Source of the DNA: Deltaproteobacteria bacterium
GTDB lineage: Bacteria; Desulfobacterota; Desulfobacteria; Desulfobacterales; Desulfatirhabdiaceae
Direction of reading: 5' to 3'
Assembly (NCBI GenBank): GCA_016219185.1
Contig: JACRBZ010000046.1
Location: forward strand, 1 to 36,725
DNA: 36,725 bases
Position numbers and translations under genes: made by a program. This document shows, piece by piece, positions 28,369 to 36,461 of this stretch (the first letter of the stretch is position 1; each line of letters opens with the position of its first letter). The notes beneath the pieces were generated by a model, which searched no databases, was not told the DNA's origin, and worked only from the letters and a program-made list of their open reading frames with translations.

Positions 28369-29991
28369 ATGTCAAATGGAATATCAGGCAAAGATAAAGA
28401 ACAGGACTATAATCACAGACATTGGTTAGCCGAAGAGGAAAAAATTTATGCGTTATGGGAAAAGGCTTATAATCCGGGTGGACAGGAGCAAATCGATCGG
28501 CTTACTAAACAGGGCAAGAAACCGATACGGAAACTGATAAAACAACTCATCGATCCGGACACCAAATTCCTTGAACTGAGCCGGGGTGCAGGGTTTGGTA
28601 TAAATTATGAGACCGACATGGATGTTCCATCTGCGGGTCTTGTCACCGGGTTGGGAAAAATTCATGGCAATTGGGTGGTTGTTATTGCAAATGATAGCCG
28701 TGTAAAGGCAGGCGCATATTATCCCATCAACTGCAAGAAGCATTTAAGGGCTCAGGACATCGCCAACCAATGCGGGCTTCCCTGTATTTATATCGGCGAC
28801 TCCGCTGGAGGATTCCTGCCGATGCAGGATCGCGTATTTCCGGGGCAAGGTCAGTTTGGAAGATTTTTCTACAACATGAGCCGAATGTCTGCCAAAGGAT
28901 TGAAGCAGTATACGCTCAGTACTGGAGGGAATACAGCCGGAGGGGCCTATACAGTTTATCTGGCATGCGAATCGATCATGATCGACAAACTTTCCTATTC
29001 GTTCCTGGGAGGGCCGCCGATGGTCAAATCCGCCATCGGTGAAGTCGTCAGTATGGAAGATCTGGGGGGAGCCAGAATCCATACCAGCATATCAGGAGGA
29101 GCTGATCATTTTGTCAGCTCTCAGGATGAAGGAATACAAAAACTCAGAGAGTTATTATCCTATGATCCTTCCCAGAAGCTTTTTATCGATCGTCGTCCAA
29201 CAATCCCTCCGAAAGTTGCAGATGATCATATTTACAAGGTTATGCCGATTGATCCGTATCGCAGCATTAACGTGCGCGAGATTATAGCAGCAATCGCCGA
29301 TGACTCCCAGTTCAGCGAATATAAATCCAACTATAGCACTGGAAGAGGCGACAACATTTTATGCGGTAAGATTTTTCTGAAAGGAATCCCGGTCGGTATT
29401 GTCGCAGGAAATGGTATCGGCGTTATTTTCGTGGATGCTGCGAGGAAGGCGGCTGAGTGGGTCATCCGGTGCTGCACTCAGAAGATCCCGATTCTCTATA
29501 TTCAGAATTCTCCGGGATATATGGTGGGAACAGAGGAAGAATATGCCGGAATCGGGAAATACGGTTCAAACATGGTAAGGGCTGGGGCTTGTGCCAATGT
29601 TCCTAAAATACAATGGGTTATCGGCCCAGATCATGGTGCTGCGAACTATGGGATGTGCGGAAGAGCATATGATCCCAATTTCATTTTCAACACCATGAGA
29701 GGACGCACATCGGTCATGTCCGGGCGAACGGCAGGCAATATCCTGACATCACTGGAAAGGGCCAATGCCAAAAAAAATGGAAAAGAAATGGATGAGGAAG
29801 CACTGAAAAATTTCGAGAAGATGATGGTGGAAAAATACTCAAACGAGTCTCATCCATTTTATACCGAAGCCCGTCTCTACCATGACGGCACCATACCTTT
29901 CAAGGATTGTCGGGATATTCTGGCAACTGCATTTGAAGTTTCTCTCTTAAAAGCGATTCCAGAATCAAATTTTGGAAATTTTAAATTTTGA
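28369..29991 (+). CDS. Acyl-CoA carboxylase beta subunit, methylcrotonyl-CoA carboxylase-like carboxyltransferase
   Basis: A 540-residue carboxyltransferase that moves carboxyl from carboxybiotin to an acyl-CoA. It follows the MCC-beta pattern: FLELSRGAGFGINYE, VIANDSRVKAGAYYPINCKK, HLRAQDIANQCGLPCIYIGD, GGNTAGGAYTVYLACESIMI, GPPMVKSAIGEVVSMEDLGG and, in the C-half, YGMCGRAYDPNFIF. It would act on 3-methylcrotonyl-CoA in leucine/isovalerate breakdown. ATG 28369 is chosen because CGGAGG lies 5 bases upstream; the frame is open to 28228 but covers the terminator. The biotin carrier is encoded at 32169. No biotin carboxylase subunit is in the window, so that function must be supplied elsewhere. 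Confidence 0.85.
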   Translation: MSNGISGKDKEQDYNHRHWLAEEEKIYALWEKAYNPGGQEQIDRLTKQGKKPIRKLIKQLIDPDTKFLELSRGAGFGINYETDMDVPSAGLVTGLGKIHGNWVVVIANDSRVKAGAYYPINCKKHLRAQDIANQCGLPCIYIGDSAGGFLPMQDRVFPGQGQFGRFFYNMSRMSAKGLKQYTLSTGGNTAGGAYTVYLACESIMIDKLSYSFLGGPPMVKSAIGEVVSMEDLGGARIHTSISGGADHFVSSQDEGIQKLRELLSYDPSQKLFIDRRPTIPPKVADDHIYKVMPIDPYRSINVREIIAAIADDSQFSEYKSNYSTGRGDNILCGKIFLKGIPVGIVAGNGIGVIFVDAARKAAEWVIRCCTQKIPILYIQNSPGYMVGTEEEYAGIGKYGSNMVRAGACANVPKIQWVIGPDHGAANYGMCGRAYDPNFIFNTMRGRTSVMSGRTAGNILTSLERANAKKNGKEMDEEALKNFEKMMVEKYSNESHPFYTEARLYHDGTIPFKDCRDILATAFEVSLLKAIPESNFGNFKF

Positions 29992-30125
29992 TGAATTCGT
30001 AAAAATTCAGAATTCGGATGCCAAGGAAAAAATTTCAGGATCAAGATGTGAAAATCCGTGAAACTTTTATTCAATGAAAAATGACTGATAAACTGTTGAG
30101 CTTGTAAAACAAGGAGTAAATGAGA

Positions 30126-30923
30126 ATGTCAACTACTATTTTGCAGGAAAGAACTGATGATGGAAAACTGATTCTGACCTTGAACAGGCCCCATGCCATG
30201 AACTGTATGAATTTCGAAATGATCGAAAGTCTGGAAAGTATCGTTAGAGAGTCAAACTACGATATGTCAATCCGATTGATTCTGGTCAAAGGAGCCGATC
30301 CTCCCGAAGGGAAAAAACCATCATTTTCAGCCGGGGCTGATCTAATAGAAAGACTGACTCTGTCTGAAGATCAGGTAAGACGTTTTATCGGCACAGTCCG
30401 AAATACGATGATAACAGTTGAAAATTCGAGAGTACCCACGATTGCAGTCATTAATGGCTATGCTTTCGGCGGAGGCACAGAGCTTGCGTTGGCCTGTGAT
30501 TTAAGAATCGCTTCCACAGAAGCTCTAATGGGACTTACAGAAACCAGTCTGGCTGTTATACCAGGAGGTGGTGGCACCCAACGTCTTTCAAGAATCATCG
30601 GAATAGCCAAAGCAAAGGAGCTTATCTATACAGCCAGAAGAATTGATGCCGTGACAGCTTTGAAAATCGGACTGGTCAATAAGGTAAGTGATCCGAAACA
30701 TCTTATGAATGATGCTCTGGAACTTGCCGGAGAAATTACACGGAACGGACCAGTCGCGGTTCAGCAGGCCAAGTTTGCACTGAACTATGGTTCTGAATGC
30801 AGCATAGGTGTGGCGCTCCACATTGAATCCAAGGCATACGAAATAATAATCCCCACCGAAGATCGGATGGAGGCCTTAAAGGCATTTGCGGAAAAACGCA
30901 AGCCCGAGTTCAAAGGAAGATAG
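30126..30923 (+). CDS. Enoyl-CoA hydratase, methylglutaconyl-CoA hydratase-like
   Basis: A 265-residue crotonase. FSAGADLIERLTLSEDQVRR (oxyanion Ala-Gly-Ala-Asp), AVINGYAFGGGTELALACDLRI (second oxyanion Gly), MGLTETSLAVIPGGGGTQRL with catalytic Glu, and the tail IIPTEDRMEALKAFAEKRKPEFKGR match AUH/LiuC almost residue by residue, e.g. the human AUH ending IPTKDRLEGLLAFKEKR. It would hydrate 3-methylglutaconyl-CoA to HMG-CoA. ATG 30126 is preferred (AGGAG about 10 bases upstream); ATG 30120 is possible. Position between the carboxylase and lyase genes fits the pathway order. Confidence 0.87.
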   Translation: MSTTILQERTDDGKLILTLNRPHAMNCMNFEMIESLESIVRESNYDMSIRLILVKGADPPEGKKPSFSAGADLIERLTLSEDQVRRFIGTVRNTMITVENSRVPTIAVINGYAFGGGTELALACDLRIASTEALMGLTETSLAVIPGGGGTQRLSRIIGIAKAKELIYTARRIDAVTALKIGLVNKVSDPKHLMNDALELAGEITRNGPVAVQQAKFALNYGSECSIGVALHIESKAYEIIIPTEDRMEALKAFAEKRKPEFKGR

Positions 30924-30965
30924 GAATGTATCATTGAACAAATATTTTACAAAAGGACGCGATAA

Positions 30966-32117
30966 ATGCAAAGCAGTTATGATCTGAAATACCCAAAAAA
31001 AGTTCATATAGGAGACATTTCCGTCAGGGAGGGTTTGCAGCATGAGGAACATTTTATCCCTACAGATGCAAAGGTTTATTATGTAGAAGAAGCCATTCTG
31101 GCAGGCTTTAAACGACTCGAGATCTCAAACTTTGCTAATCCAGCATTTTTGCCACAGTTCAAGGATGTTGAAACACTTTTTAGGCGTGTGCGCGATAGTA
31201 AAAGGCTCTCCAGCAACGGCATCAATTTCAATGAGATAGAACTGACTGCTGTTGCAATACGGGAAACAGGAGTGGACCGTGCTGTGAAAGCCAGAAAGGA
31301 AGGGTGGGGGCCTGACCGAATCGGGATGATGGTTTCTACTGATGAGGAACATCATTTTGCCAATTCAGGTACAACCCTGCCGGAGTATTGGCAGGAAGCC
31401 CAACGGTGTATTGAAAAATGTCATGATGTGGGGATCAGGGTTTTTGGAACAGTCAGTACGATATGGGGTAGCCCGATATCCGGCCCGACGCGCTTCGAGG
31501 ATGCTCTGGAGTTTACAAAACGATGGCTCAGTATCGGTGCTGACGATATTGAACATGCCGATCATGATGGATCCGCGCCTCCGGATCAGGTTTTCCGGTA
31601 TTTTTCAATGATAACCAATGAAATTCCCAATCCGAACATCCATATCGCTCATTTTCATGTAACAAGGGGATGGGGCCTGGCCAATGTTCTCGCTGCCCTT
31701 CAGGCAGGTATTTCAATTCACGAGGGGGTCATGGGCGGTATTGGCGGTCAGCCCACGAATTTCTTCGAACGTACTCCCGTGAGGGGGACCGGAGAGTACT
31801 ACTATAAAGATCCAAATATCGTCGGACTGGTAAGTCTTGAGGACATGCTGGTCATGATGGATGAGATGCGTATCGAGACAGGTATTGACATAGATCGCGT
31901 TCTGGCTGTCGGAAATAAATGGGAGAAGACCATTGGACGGCGTCTTCGATCCGAAGCAATTTTAAATGGCAGAATTCCCAAAAAACTTCGTGAGGAATAC
32001 AAAAGAAAAGGATTGGCAGAGAAAAAAAATCGATTGGGTGAAACGCCTGGACAACTATACCCGAAAGACTGGCCGGAGACCGTATCGTTAAATCCAGCCA
32101 TTACGGGAAAAAAGTAA
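30966..32117 (+). CDS. HMG-CoA lyase-like DRE-TIM protein
   Basis: The 383-residue product is a DRE-TIM metallolyase resembling HMG-CoA lyase. The divalent-metal and catalytic elements at the N-terminus are DISVREGLQHE (Asp17, Arg21, Glu22), and the metal histidines are His229 and His231 in HIAHFHVTRGWG, with LANVLAALQAGI following. The lyase loop GLGGCPYA is GGIGGQPTN here (258-265): the catalytic Cys is replaced by Gln262, and the C-terminal region is longer than in typical lyases. It would be expected to split HMG-CoA into acetyl-CoA and acetoacetate, but the missing Cys makes reaction and substrate uncertain. Purine-rich AAAGGA is upstream of the ATG. Confidence 0.75.
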   Translation: MQSSYDLKYPKKVHIGDISVREGLQHEEHFIPTDAKVYYVEEAILAGFKRLEISNFANPAFLPQFKDVETLFRRVRDSKRLSSNGINFNEIELTAVAIRETGVDRAVKARKEGWGPDRIGMMVSTDEEHHFANSGTTLPEYWQEAQRCIEKCHDVGIRVFGTVSTIWGSPISGPTRFEDALEFTKRWLSIGADDIEHADHDGSAPPDQVFRYFSMITNEIPNPNIHIAHFHVTRGWGLANVLAALQAGISIHEGVMGGIGGQPTNFFERTPVRGTGEYYYKDPNIVGLVSLEDMLVMMDEMRIETGIDIDRVLAVGNKWEKTIGRRLRSEAILNGRIPKKLREEYKRKGLAEKKNRLGETPGQLYPKDWPETVSLNPAITGKK

Positions 32118-32168
32118 ATCGAGCCTGATTCAGAACTCACGTAAAACTTAATATAAAAGGATGATAAA

Positions 32169-32384
32169 ATGAGTATAGAAATCTTATCGCCAATGCCGGG
32201 TACTGTTGTGAGGATTTTAGTAAAAGAAGGTGATACCGTTCAAGAAGGTGAAAATGTTATCGTGCTTGAATCCATGAAAATGGAAAACCATATCAGTACA
32301 AAGTCTTCGGGAGCGGTTAAGGAAATTAAGGTGTCTGAACAGGATAAGGTTAATTCAAAAGCAGTATTGATGATTATTGACTGA
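32169..32384 (+). CDS. Biotin carrier (biotinyl-domain) protein
   Basis: A stand-alone 71-residue biotinyl domain. ILSPMPGTVVRILVKEGDTV (5-24) is the usual first half, and Lys37 in VLESMKMENHI is the biotinylation site (ESMKM). The second half SSGAVKEIKVSEQDKVNSKA closes the barrel. It carries carboxybiotin between a biotin carboxylase, not encoded here, and the carboxyltransferase encoded at 28369. AAAAGGA precedes the ATG. Confidence 0.9.
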   Translation: MSIEILSPMPGTVVRILVKEGDTVQEGENVIVLESMKMENHISTKSSGAVKEIKVSEQDKVNSKAVLMIID

Positions 32385-32462
32385 TGAGTGCCGAGTTGAT
32401 GGATTCGTGAAAAGTCAAATTTGAGACAACAATGAAAAAAGTTCTGACGAGGTAAGTCAATC

Positions 32463-33638
32463 ATGGATTTTGAATTAAGCAATGAACAGAAAATGATCCA
32501 AAAGAATGTTCGGGCGTTCATGGTGAAAGAGGTTGGCCCTATTGCGGATCAGATAGACAGCAATGATGAGTTTCCATTTGAATTGTGGAAGAAGATGGGA
32601 GATACCGGTATCTTAGGGATGAATATCGCTGAAGAATATGGGGGATGCGGTTATGGTCTCCTCACGACGGCTCTGACCATGGAACAAATGGGCCGCATTT
32701 CACCGGCAGTTACACTATCCGTCGGCGCACACATGAATTTGTGCGCGCACAACCTGGAAAAGAACGGCAACGAAAAGCAAAAGCAAAGATATCTTCCCGG
32801 CCTCTGTTCGGGAGATCTGATCGGATGTCTCGGCCTCACAGAACCCGGTGCAGGTTCAGATGCTGTAGGAATTCAGACAACAGCAGATCAAAAGGGCGAT
32901 CATTTTATATTGAATGGTAGCAAAATGTTCATAACCAATGCGCCTATTGCTGACATTGCCATAGTTTATGCCAAAACTGAACCTGAAAAAGGAGCAAAAG
33001 GAATTACGGCCTTTATCGTAGAAAAAGAATCTCAGGGATTCAGTGCTTCAAAAAAAATGGGAAAAATGGGACATCGCGGATCACCGACAGGAGAACTGGT
33101 GTTCAATAATTGCCGTGTTCCAGAGGAAAATGTACTCGGGAAAGTCAATGAAGGAATAAAGGTGATGATGAGGGGTCTGGATGTCGAACGGGCCATTGTC
33201 GCTGCAATGGCCCTGGGAATCGGTGAAGCTGCAATAGAACTGGCTCTGAAATATTCAAAGCAGCGCCATCAATTCGGAAATGCCATCTGTAATTTTCAAT
33301 TAATTAAATCAAAGCTCGCAGACATGTATACAGAAATCGAAGCCGCCAAACTAATGGTCTACCGTGCTGCGGTTAAGGCTGATCAGGTACAGGAAGGAGG
33401 GAAAGGCACAGAAGTCCATAAGCTGGCAGCAGCAGCGGTCCTCTTTACAGCAGAAGCAGTTTCCAGGGCCGTTGATCAGTCGCTTCAGATACATGGCGGA
33501 TATGGATATACACTGGATTTTCCAATCAACCGTTTTTATAGGGATGCAAAACTTTATGAAATCGGTGCCGGAACATCGGAAATTCGACGTATCTTGATCG
33601 GAAATGAACTAATCAGACGAGGCGCGGGATATGTATAA
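32463..33638 (+). CDS. Acyl-CoA dehydrogenase, isovaleryl-CoA dehydrogenase type
   Basis: A 391-residue flavoprotein of the acyl-CoA dehydrogenase family. FAD/substrate motifs: GCLGLTEPGAGSDAVGIQTT (121-140), FILNGSKMFITNAPIAD, and QIHGGYGYTLDFPINRFYRD near the C-terminus. Two features fit isovaleryl-CoA dehydrogenase: a Glu (Glu242) in MMRGLDVERAIVAA at the position of the IVD catalytic base, and the C-terminal YEIGAGTSEIRR with Gly-Ala-Gly instead of the Glu-Gly-Thr of medium-chain enzymes. It would convert isovaleryl-CoA to 3-methylcrotonyl-CoA. Electrons would go to ETF, not encoded here. GAGG lies upstream of the ATG. Confidence 0.88.
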   Translation: MDFELSNEQKMIQKNVRAFMVKEVGPIADQIDSNDEFPFELWKKMGDTGILGMNIAEEYGGCGYGLLTTALTMEQMGRISPAVTLSVGAHMNLCAHNLEKNGNEKQKQRYLPGLCSGDLIGCLGLTEPGAGSDAVGIQTTADQKGDHFILNGSKMFITNAPIADIAIVYAKTEPEKGAKGITAFIVEKESQGFSASKKMGKMGHRGSPTGELVFNNCRVPEENVLGKVNEGIKVMMRGLDVERAIVAAMALGIGEAAIELALKYSKQRHQFGNAICNFQLIKSKLADMYTEIEAAKLMVYRAAVKADQVQEGGKGTEVHKLAAAAVLFTAEAVSRAVDQSLQIHGGYGYTLDFPINRFYRDAKLYEIGAGTSEIRRILIGNELIRRGAGYV

Positions 33639-33661
33639 GGGGTTCCTCGCTGTTTCATCGG

Positions 33662-33686
33662 CTAAAGATGTGTGCAAAATCTTTAG
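33662..33686. terminator. Weak hairpin after the acyl-CoA dehydrogenase gene
   Basis: CTAAAGAT (33662-33669) and ATCTTTAG (33679-33686) pair over 8 bp around a 9-base loop, 24 bases after the stop. No T-run follows, so it may only slow transcription. Confidence 0.3.
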
Positions 33687-33826
33687 TTCCTCCAGTATTT
33701 CTGATTATGGGAGTTTTTTCATCTATACCTTCTTTGTTTTTTTGCAAGAAGTTATTGACAGGTTCGATTCATATTTTCACGTTAACTGGCATTTTTTATG
33801 CCTCTGATTCAGAAGGAAGATGATAT

Positions 33827-34255
33827 ATGCATTTTGAAAAGGGTAAAGTCTATGAAGAGTTGGAAATCGGTGAAACAGCATCATTTAGTAAAACGATTAC
33901 TGAAACGGATATTTATCTGTTTGCCGGTATCAGCGGAGATTTCAATCCAATGCACGTTAATGAAGTATATGCCCAACAAACTCCGTTTAAGGCCAGAATC
34001 GCCCATGGTCCGTTATCTCAAAGTTTGATCGCACCTGTTTTAGGGACAAAACTGCCTGGATTGGGGACAGTGCTATTGGAGCTATTCACTCGGTTCAGGG
34101 CTCCCGTCTATGCTGGGGATACAGTTACAGCTACGGCTGAGATCATCGAAAAGCTTGAAAAGAAAAAATGGGTCCGTCTGAAATTGGCCTGGATCAATCA
34201 GAATCAGAAACTGGTAACTGAGGGTGAGGCACTGGTAATACCACCCAGAAAATAA
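33827..34255 (+). CDS. MaoC-family (R)-enoyl-CoA hydratase-like protein
   Basis: A 142-residue single hot-dog MaoC domain. The catalytic pair is Asp38 and His43 in SGDFNPMHVN, and the downstream RIAHGPLSQSLIAPVLGTKL, PGLGTVLLE pattern and VYAGDTVTATAEIIEK are typical of PhaJ-type hydratases. It would hydrate enoyl-CoAs to (R)-3-hydroxyacyl-CoAs. It trails the isovaleryl-CoA dehydrogenase gene by 188 bases and may be transcribed separately; the leucine pathway does not require it. GGAAG is upstream of the ATG. Confidence 0.88.
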   Translation: MHFEKGKVYEELEIGETASFSKTITETDIYLFAGISGDFNPMHVNEVYAQQTPFKARIAHGPLSQSLIAPVLGTKLPGLGTVLLELFTRFRAPVYAGDTVTATAEIIEKLEKKKWVRLKLAWINQNQKLVTEGEALVIPPRK

Positions 34256-34598
34256 AAAAGTCACCTTCACGGCTTGCTGTTGGGTAGCTCTAACATTAAT
34301 TGGATTCTCATTTGAAGCAGGCTGACATTTGTTGATCTTCTTGAACTCAATCCGTATGAATATTTTCATTGTTCGAAAGTAATATATCATGATATATGTT
34401 CCATATTGCAGAACAATTATTCATATTTTTTTTAACGATCCCGGAAAAATTGAGTGCCCACAGAAGTTACAGGGAGAAACGTATTCAAAGCACCGGCTCA
34501 GGGCACCGGCACACAAAACTGCCGCGGAGCGGCTTACTTGAACAACTGCTTCAACTCAACAACGAGAGCCGGATTGGACAATAGAAGGTTTTTTTAAT
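34256..34598. promoter_or_regulatory. Intergenic control region with a 16-bp perfect palindrome
   Basis: The 343-base gap before the AraC-type gene contains the exact palindrome ATATATCATGATATAT (34382-34397), a plausible operator. A 62-codon frame at 34396-34584 has no ribosome-binding site and no recognisable family and is not called. Confidence 0.35.
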
Positions 34599-35375
34599 AT
34601 GGGGAGCCAAAAGTCATACGCTTTACCCAGAGAAAATCGCGCGGGTCTTAGCGTGGAGTGCAGGCCGAGCAGAGTATTCAGCGGGCTAATCGAAAAATTC
34701 TGGTTTTCGGACAAAGACTGCCCTAATATTAAAACATTTGAAATCCTTCCGGACGGTAATTTTGACCTGGTATTTATTCTAAACGATTCCTGTGGCACAC
34801 TGCTTTTTGCCGGACCCTATACCCGGATGGCTGCTATTCCGATTTTTTCCGGCAAGGAATATTTCGGCGTCCGCTTCCGCACGGGAAAAATGCCGATGCT
34901 GGCTGACATTCAACCCGCGGAACTCGTTGATACCGTGATCGAGTTGCCCAAAATGCTGGGAATGAGCATTGATTCACTGAGCGAGTGTCTGATCAGTGCC
35001 CGGGGAATCGATGCCAAACGGGCCTTTATAGAACTGATTTTCCAAAAAGCCGGCATTGAACTCCTCGTACGGCGGATTCTTTGCAACCGTTGTACGGAAT
35101 TAATCGAGTTGTGCAAGGGCCGGATAAAAGTCCATGATGTGGCCTGTCATGTCGGGACCAGTATGCGGACCCTGGAAAGAACCTTCCTCAGAGACCTGGG
35201 AATCTCACCCAAAATGTTCATCCGCCTTGTTCGTTTCCAAAACACCGTCGAAAAACTGAAAAACGGCAGATATCCAACTCTTACGAATGTCGCTTACAAT
35301 TGCGGCTATGCGGATCAATCTCATTTTATAAAGGATTTTCAAGAGTTGGCTGGAAGATTGCCGAGCGCGGCCTGA
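34599..35375 (+). CDS. AraC-family transcriptional regulator
   Basis: A 258-residue regulator. The N-terminal part (FSGLIEKFWFSDKDCPNIKT, ILPDGNFDLVFILND, FAGPYTR, YFGVRFRTGKMPML) is the sensor domain often placed before AraC HTHs (DUF6597-like). The C-terminal part is the double HTH: IKVHDVACHVGTSMRTLERTF (helices 2-3), a DLGISPKMFIRLVRFQNTVEKL connecting helix, and TNVAYNCGYADQSHFIKDFQELAG, with the classic Gly-Tyr-x-Asp-Gln-Ser-His-Phe. Ligand unknown. The ATG at 34599 has only a distant AAGG. It might regulate the following hydrolase or the acyl-CoA genes. Confidence 0.88.
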   Translation: MGSQKSYALPRENRAGLSVECRPSRVFSGLIEKFWFSDKDCPNIKTFEILPDGNFDLVFILNDSCGTLLFAGPYTRMAAIPIFSGKEYFGVRFRTGKMPMLADIQPAELVDTVIELPKMLGMSIDSLSECLISARGIDAKRAFIELIFQKAGIELLVRRILCNRCTELIELCKGRIKVHDVACHVGTSMRTLERTFLRDLGISPKMFIRLVRFQNTVEKLKNGRYPTLTNVAYNCGYADQSHFIKDFQELAGRLPSAA

Positions 35376-35506
35376 AGCTGTCAATCTGTCGCATTTTTAC
35401 AATTCATCACGCCTGCTTCCCTGTAGAATACCGCTTGAAATGTTTTTTTTGGAACAGAGATTGACAAACAAATAACACTTGCTTATTCAAGGATAAGGAG
35501 CATGTC

Positions 35507-36391
35507 ATGCCTAATGTGACCGCTAATGGAATTCAGATCGAGTATGATACTTTTGGTGACAGTTCGTTTCCCGCATTATTGTTAATAATGGGAGGGGGGA
35601 GCCAGATGATTTATTGGGAAGTCGAGTTCTGCGAGTTATTGACAAAAAAAGGGCACTTTGTGATTCGGTTCGATAACCGAGACGTCGGCCTATCGACAAA
35701 ATTTGAAAAAGCCGGTATTCCCGACATGATGGCTGCAATGAAAGGTAAACCTGTAAGCTCAGCATACTCTCTTGAGGATATGGCAGATGATGCTGTTGGT
35801 TTGCTTGGTGCTTTGGGCCTTGAGAAGGCACATATCTGTGGTGCTTCAGTGGGTGGTATGATAGCCCAAGTCATCTCGTATCGGCATCCTGAGCGTGTCC
35901 TGAGCTTGACCTCTATCATGTCGAGCACAGGAAATCCTGAACTTCCACAAATAAAACCGGATATTTTAGCTGAAGTATATAAACCTGTTCCGGACGAATG
36001 CGAAGCGTATATTGAACATCACGTGAATATGTGGCGAAAGCTCTGGAGCCCTGGATTTCCCTTTGATGAAAAGCGATTGCGGACTCTCATGGCCGAGAGC
36101 TATGACCGTTCGTATTACCCGCAAGGCATGGCCCGTCAAAGCGCGGCTGTTCTTGCCCATGGTTATCGAAAATCATCGATTGCATCGATTAAAGTCCCAA
36201 CGCTCGTAATCCATGGAGATAAGGATCCATTCATGTCGGTGGAAGGGGGCAAGGAAATAGCGCAGCTGATACCGGGAGCAAAATTATTGATAATTGATGG
36301 AATGGGCCATGACATACCAAAAGAGGCTTGGTCAGAAATAATAGATGCTATTTCCATTCATACAATGCACGCTAACGTTCAGTTTGAATAA
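35507..36391 (+). CDS. Alpha/beta hydrolase
   Basis: A 294-residue alpha/beta-fold hydrolase. Oxyanion region LLLIMGGGSQMIYWE (about 25-39), FDNRDVGLST (about 55-64), nucleophile Ser in GASVGG (about 114, GxSxG), acid Asp in HGDKDPF (about 247-249) and His in GMGHDIP (about 271) form a complete triad. The pattern resembles methylesterases such as RdmC, but the substrate is not determinable. AAGGAG is upstream of the ATG. It lies 131 bases after the AraC gene in the same direction, with a 5'-terminal group II intron downstream. Confidence 0.86.
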   Translation: MPNVTANGIQIEYDTFGDSSFPALLLIMGGGSQMIYWEVEFCELLTKKGHFVIRFDNRDVGLSTKFEKAGIPDMMAAMKGKPVSSAYSLEDMADDAVGLLGALGLEKAHICGASVGGMIAQVISYRHPERVLSLTSIMSSTGNPELPQIKPDILAEVYKPVPDECEAYIEHHVNMWRKLWSPGFPFDEKRLRTLMAESYDRSYYPQGMARQSAAVLAHGYRKSSIASIKVPTLVIHGDKDPFMSVEGGKEIAQLIPGAKLLIIDGMGHDIPKEAWSEIIDAISIHTMHANVQFE

Positions 36392-36461
36392 ATATAAATT
36401 TTAAAATCAATATGTTGAATACATGTTAGGCTGAGTAATTTCCGATTATTTCAAGGTTAGG

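Noticed and set aside
34396..34584. 62-codon ORF before the AraC-type gene
   Set aside because: No ribosome-binding site, no recognisable domain, and it starts within the palindrome.
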